A stretch of DNA of 15,740 bases from an uncultured Streptococcus sp. (GTDB lineage Bacteria; Bacillota; Bacilli; Lactobacillales; Streptococcaceae). The translations under genes were made by a program, and so were the position numbers. Of this stretch, positions 13,677 to 15,740 are shown one piece after another. Location: NCBI GenBank assembly GCA_902480035.1, contig CABSRC010000030.1, forward strand, positions 1 through 15,740. The letters run 5' to 3'. Under the pieces are notes generated by a model. It was not told where the DNA came from, made no database searches, and was given only the letters and a program-made list of their open reading frames with translations. How positions within the stretch are numbered: position 1 is the stretch's first letter; every line of letters starts with the position of its first letter.

Positions 13677-14566
13677 GATTTGAATTCATTGTCGATGAGC
13701 ATGTCAAGGTCAAGACTTTTCTGAAAAAACACGAGGTTTCTAAAGGCCTTTTAGCCAAGATTAAGTTTCGCGGTGGCCAAATCCTTGTCAATGGACGTCC
13801 GGAGAATGCGATTTATTTGTTGGATATTGGGGATCGCTTGGTCATTGACATTCCAGCAGAAGAAGGGTTCGAAACCCTAAAACCCATGGATTGGCCTTTG
13901 GATATTTTGTTTGAAGATGATCATTTTTTGGTCTTAAACAAACCCTTTGGCATTGCCTCGATTCCAAGTGCGATTCATTCTAATACCTTAGCAAATTTTG
14001 TAAAAGGCTATTATGTGAAGCAGGGATATGAGAATCAGCAGGTTCACATTGTTACTCGCCTGGACAAGGATACTAGTGGCGTTATGCTTTTTGCAAAACA
14101 TGGTTATTCCCATGCTCGCTTGGACAAGCAATTGCAATCTAAAACGATTCAGAAACGCTATTATGCCTTGGTTAAGGGAGAAGGTCAGTTAGATCCTGCT
14201 GGAGAGATTATTGCCCCGATTGCGCGTGATGAAGAGTCGATCATTACTCGAAAGGTAGCAAATGGAGGCAAGTATGCTCATACTAGCTACCAGGTTGTTC
14301 AATCTTTTGGTGATATTCACCTAGTAGATATTCAGTTACACACTGGTCGAACCCATCAGATCCGCGTTCATTTTTCTCACATAGGTTTCCCGCTTTTGGG
14401 AGATGATCTCTATGGCGGAAGTCTAGAAGATGGCATTGAGCGCCAGGCCCTCCATTGCCATCGTCTATCCTATTATCATCCATTTCTAGAGGAAGAATTG
14501 GTCATAGAAAGCCCACTGCCTCCAGATTTCCAAGCTGTTCTAACACAGCTTCAAACCAGTTATTAA
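13673..14566 (+). CDS. RluA/RluD-family pseudouridine synthase
   Basis: This 297-residue enzyme isomerises uridine to pseudouridine in RNA. The N-terminal part (about residues 14-60, FLKKHEVSKGLLAKIKFRGGQILVNG) looks like the S4-type RNA-binding domain. The catalytic domain has ILFEDDHFLVLNKPFGIASIPS, then TRLDKDTSGVMLFAK with catalytic D131, KRYYALVKG, and HTGRTHQIRVHFSHIGFPLLGDDLYG near the C-terminus. These define the RluA family. The exact target, 23S rRNA as for E. coli RluD or another RNA, cannot be told from sequence; the B. subtilis positional equivalent is yjbO. Its ATG overlaps the nadK TGA (ATGA, 13673-13676). pta follows after 21 nt. Confidence 0.92.
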   Translation: MRFEFIVDEHVKVKTFLKKHEVSKGLLAKIKFRGGQILVNGRPENAIYLLDIGDRLVIDIPAEEGFETLKPMDWPLDILFEDDHFLVLNKPFGIASIPSAIHSNTLANFVKGYYVKQGYENQQVHIVTRLDKDTSGVMLFAKHGYSHARLDKQLQSKTIQKRYYALVKGEGQLDPAGEIIAPIARDEESIITRKVANGGKYAHTSYQVVQSFGDIHLVDIQLHTGRTHQIRVHFSHIGFPLLGDDLYGGSLEDGIERQALHCHRLSYYHPFLEEELVIESPLPPDFQAVLTQLQTSY

Positions 14567-14587
14567 TTATTAAAAGGAGTAAAACTC

Positions 14588-15562
14588 ATGGAAGTTTTCG
14601 AAAATCTCAAAGCCAACCTCGTTGGTAAGAATGCACGTATTGTATTACCAGAAGGTGAAGAACCTCGTATTCTCCAAGCGACCAAACGCCTTGTAAAGGA
14701 GACAGAGGTAACCCCTGTCTTGCTTGGTAATCCGGATAAAATTCGGATTTATCTTGAAATCGAAGGGATTTTGGATGGATATGAAGTTATTGATCCTCAT
14801 TCTTATCCAGGTTTTGAAGAGATGGTAGCTTCCTTGGTAGAACGTCGTAAGGGCAAAATGACAGAAGAAGAAGCGCGTCAAGTCTTGAAAGACGACGTTA
14901 ACTATTTCGGTGTGATGTTGGTTCACATGGGAATTGTTGATGGGATGGTATCAGGTGCGATTCACTCAACAGCTGCAACCGTTCGTCCAGCTCTTCAAAT
15001 TATCAAAACTCGTCCAAATGTAAAACGGACTTCAGGAGCTTTCCTTATGGTTCGTGGATCTGAACGCTACTTGTTCGGGGACTGTGCCATCAACATCAAT
15101 CCAGATGCTGAAGGATTAGCCGAAATTGCTATCAATTCAGCTATCACAGCCAAGATGTTTGGAATTGATCCAAAAATTGCTATGTTGAGCTATTCAACAA
15201 AAGGATCTGGTTTCGGTGAAAGTGTTGATAAGGTTGTCGAAGCGACTAAGCTTGCTCATGAACTTCGTCCAGATCTTGAAATTGACGGGGAATTGCAATT
15301 TGACGCAGCCTTTGTCCCTGCAACTGCAGCCTTGAAGGCTCCAGGAAGCAAGGTAGCAGGTCAAGCCAATGTCTTTATCTTCCCTGGTATTGAAGCAGGT
15401 AACATTGGATACAAGATGGCAGAACGTCTTGGTGGTTTTGCGGCGGTAGGTCCAGTTTTGCAAGGGTTGAACAAACCAGTCAACGACCTTTCTCGTGGAT
15501 GTAATGCAGATGACGTTTACAAATTGACCTTGATTACTGCTGCTCAAGCTGTTGAACAATAA
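14588..15562 (+). CDS. pta: Phosphate acetyltransferase
   Basis: Pta converts acetyl-CoA and phosphate to acetyl-phosphate and CoA, which acetate kinase (not in this window) uses to make ATP and acetate. The 324-residue length is standard for the short, single-domain form. Conserved segments are RIVLPEGEEPRILQA near the N-terminus, VDGMVSGAIHSTAATVRPAL (118-136), MLSYSTKGSGFGES (199-212), DGELQFDAAFVP (233-244), NVFIFPGIEAGNIGYK (261-276) and S302-R303 in NDLSRG, the catalytic Ser-Arg pair of the family. AAGGAG (14574-14579) lies 8 nt before the ATG. Codon use is more biased than in rluD, suggesting high expression, so an extra promoter inside rluD is possible. Repeat copy B begins 11 nt after the stop. 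Confidence 0.97.
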   Translation: MEVFENLKANLVGKNARIVLPEGEEPRILQATKRLVKETEVTPVLLGNPDKIRIYLEIEGILDGYEVIDPHSYPGFEEMVASLVERRKGKMTEEEARQVLKDDVNYFGVMLVHMGIVDGMVSGAIHSTAATVRPALQIIKTRPNVKRTSGAFLMVRGSERYLFGDCAININPDAEGLAEIAINSAITAKMFGIDPKIAMLSYSTKGSGFGESVDKVVEATKLAHELRPDLEIDGELQFDAAFVPATAALKAPGSKVAGQANVFIFPGIEAGNIGYKMAERLGGFAAVGPVLQGLNKPVNDLSRGCNADDVYKLTLITAAQAVEQ

Positions 15563-15573
15563 GTAATGCATTT

Positions 15574-15740
15574 AGAGAGTGGGACAGAAATCGGTAATTC
15601 GTTAAAATTCGATTTCGTCTTCCCACCCCCGCACAGTTGAGTAGGGCTGTAAAAGCTGATGAAATCAGCGTAGTAGAGCCCACTCAACCACTGCGTCTTG
15701 CTCGACAATCCAAAAATAATTGAGAGGCTAGGACTTTTGT
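15574..15740 (-). repeat. Three-hairpin intergenic repeat, copy B (inverted, cut by the window end)
   Basis: This is the reverse complement of 1598-1764 with six substitutions in 167 positions and no indels. Nine further bases of copy A (1589-1597, GAGGCTGGG) would lie beyond 15740, as CCCAGCCTC on this strand. The central hairpin is unchanged. The outer hairpin (15579-15626) has lost two pairs: CTTCCCAC replaces TGTCCCAC's partner sequence opposite GTGGGACA. Pta transcripts enter the element from the side opposite to that used by rpsA transcripts at copy A. No T-run follows this hairpin on the plus strand, so termination after pta may depend on the distal hairpin that straddles the window edge. 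Confidence 0.85.

Noticed and set aside
1..15740. CRISPR array, prophage, restriction-modification, toxin-antitoxin or integrative element
   Set aside because: No regularly spaced repeats, no integrase or recombinase, no att-like duplication of the tRNA ends, and nearly every gene is a recognisable streptococcal core gene.

Overview
The window looks like core chromosome of a low-GC Firmicute, almost certainly an oral streptococcus of the sanguinis/mitis/parasanguinis type. Grounds: a 328-residue streptococcal L-lactate dehydrogenase diverging from gyrA, a class A sortase immediately behind gyrA, a 399-residue four-S1-domain RpsA, a 324-residue Pta, and the block prs2 / cysteine desulfurase / CYTH / relQ / nadK / rluD / pta. 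I cannot fix the species from sequence alone. No phage, insertion sequence, CRISPR array, toxin or defence locus was seen.

Layout. (1) 1-270: the end of a tRNA operon (tRNA-Tyr, tRNA-Gln) and its terminator. (2) 271-1579: rpsA, with a near-perfect palindrome just before its ribosome binding site. (3) 1580-1938: an intergenic repeat of about 175 bp made of three hairpins, then a self-contained tRNA-Arg(CCG) unit with promoter and terminator. (4) 1939-3585: a NUDIX hydrolase converging on ldh; ldh and gyrA diverge from a 198-bp region with both promoters and a cre-like site. (5) 3586-7995: gyrA-srtA, then a small unknown gene and radC. (6) 8028-12107, minus strand: rex as its own unit; then prs2, a cysteine desulfurase, DUF1831 and DUF4649 genes, with a CYTH gene upstream. 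(7) 12146-15562, plus strand: relQ, nadK and rluD, which overlap one another, then pta 21 nt further on. (8) 15563-15740: a second copy of the repeat, inverted and cut by the window edge.

How it works together. Much of the window concerns redox and nucleotide status. Ldh reoxidises NADH, Rex senses the NADH/NAD+ ratio, and NadK makes NADP+. RelQ makes (p)ppGpp, Prs2 makes PRPP for purine and pyrimidine synthesis, and Pta makes acetyl-phosphate. RpsA, the three tRNAs, the pseudouridine synthase and probably the cysteine desulfurase serve translation or RNA modification. SrtA anchors LPXTG surface proteins. The CYTH-RelQ-NadK-RluD neighbourhood matches yjbK-yjbM-nadF-yjbO of Bacillus subtilis, so it is an old conserved association.

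I found no obviously new system. The most interesting items are the inverted pair of 96 percent identical three-hairpin repeats about 14 kb apart, the face-to-face promoters between CYTH and relQ, the rpsA leader hairpin, and the TTGTGA half-sites at rex. Promoter, operator and hairpin calls were made by eye; no folding or database search was run.
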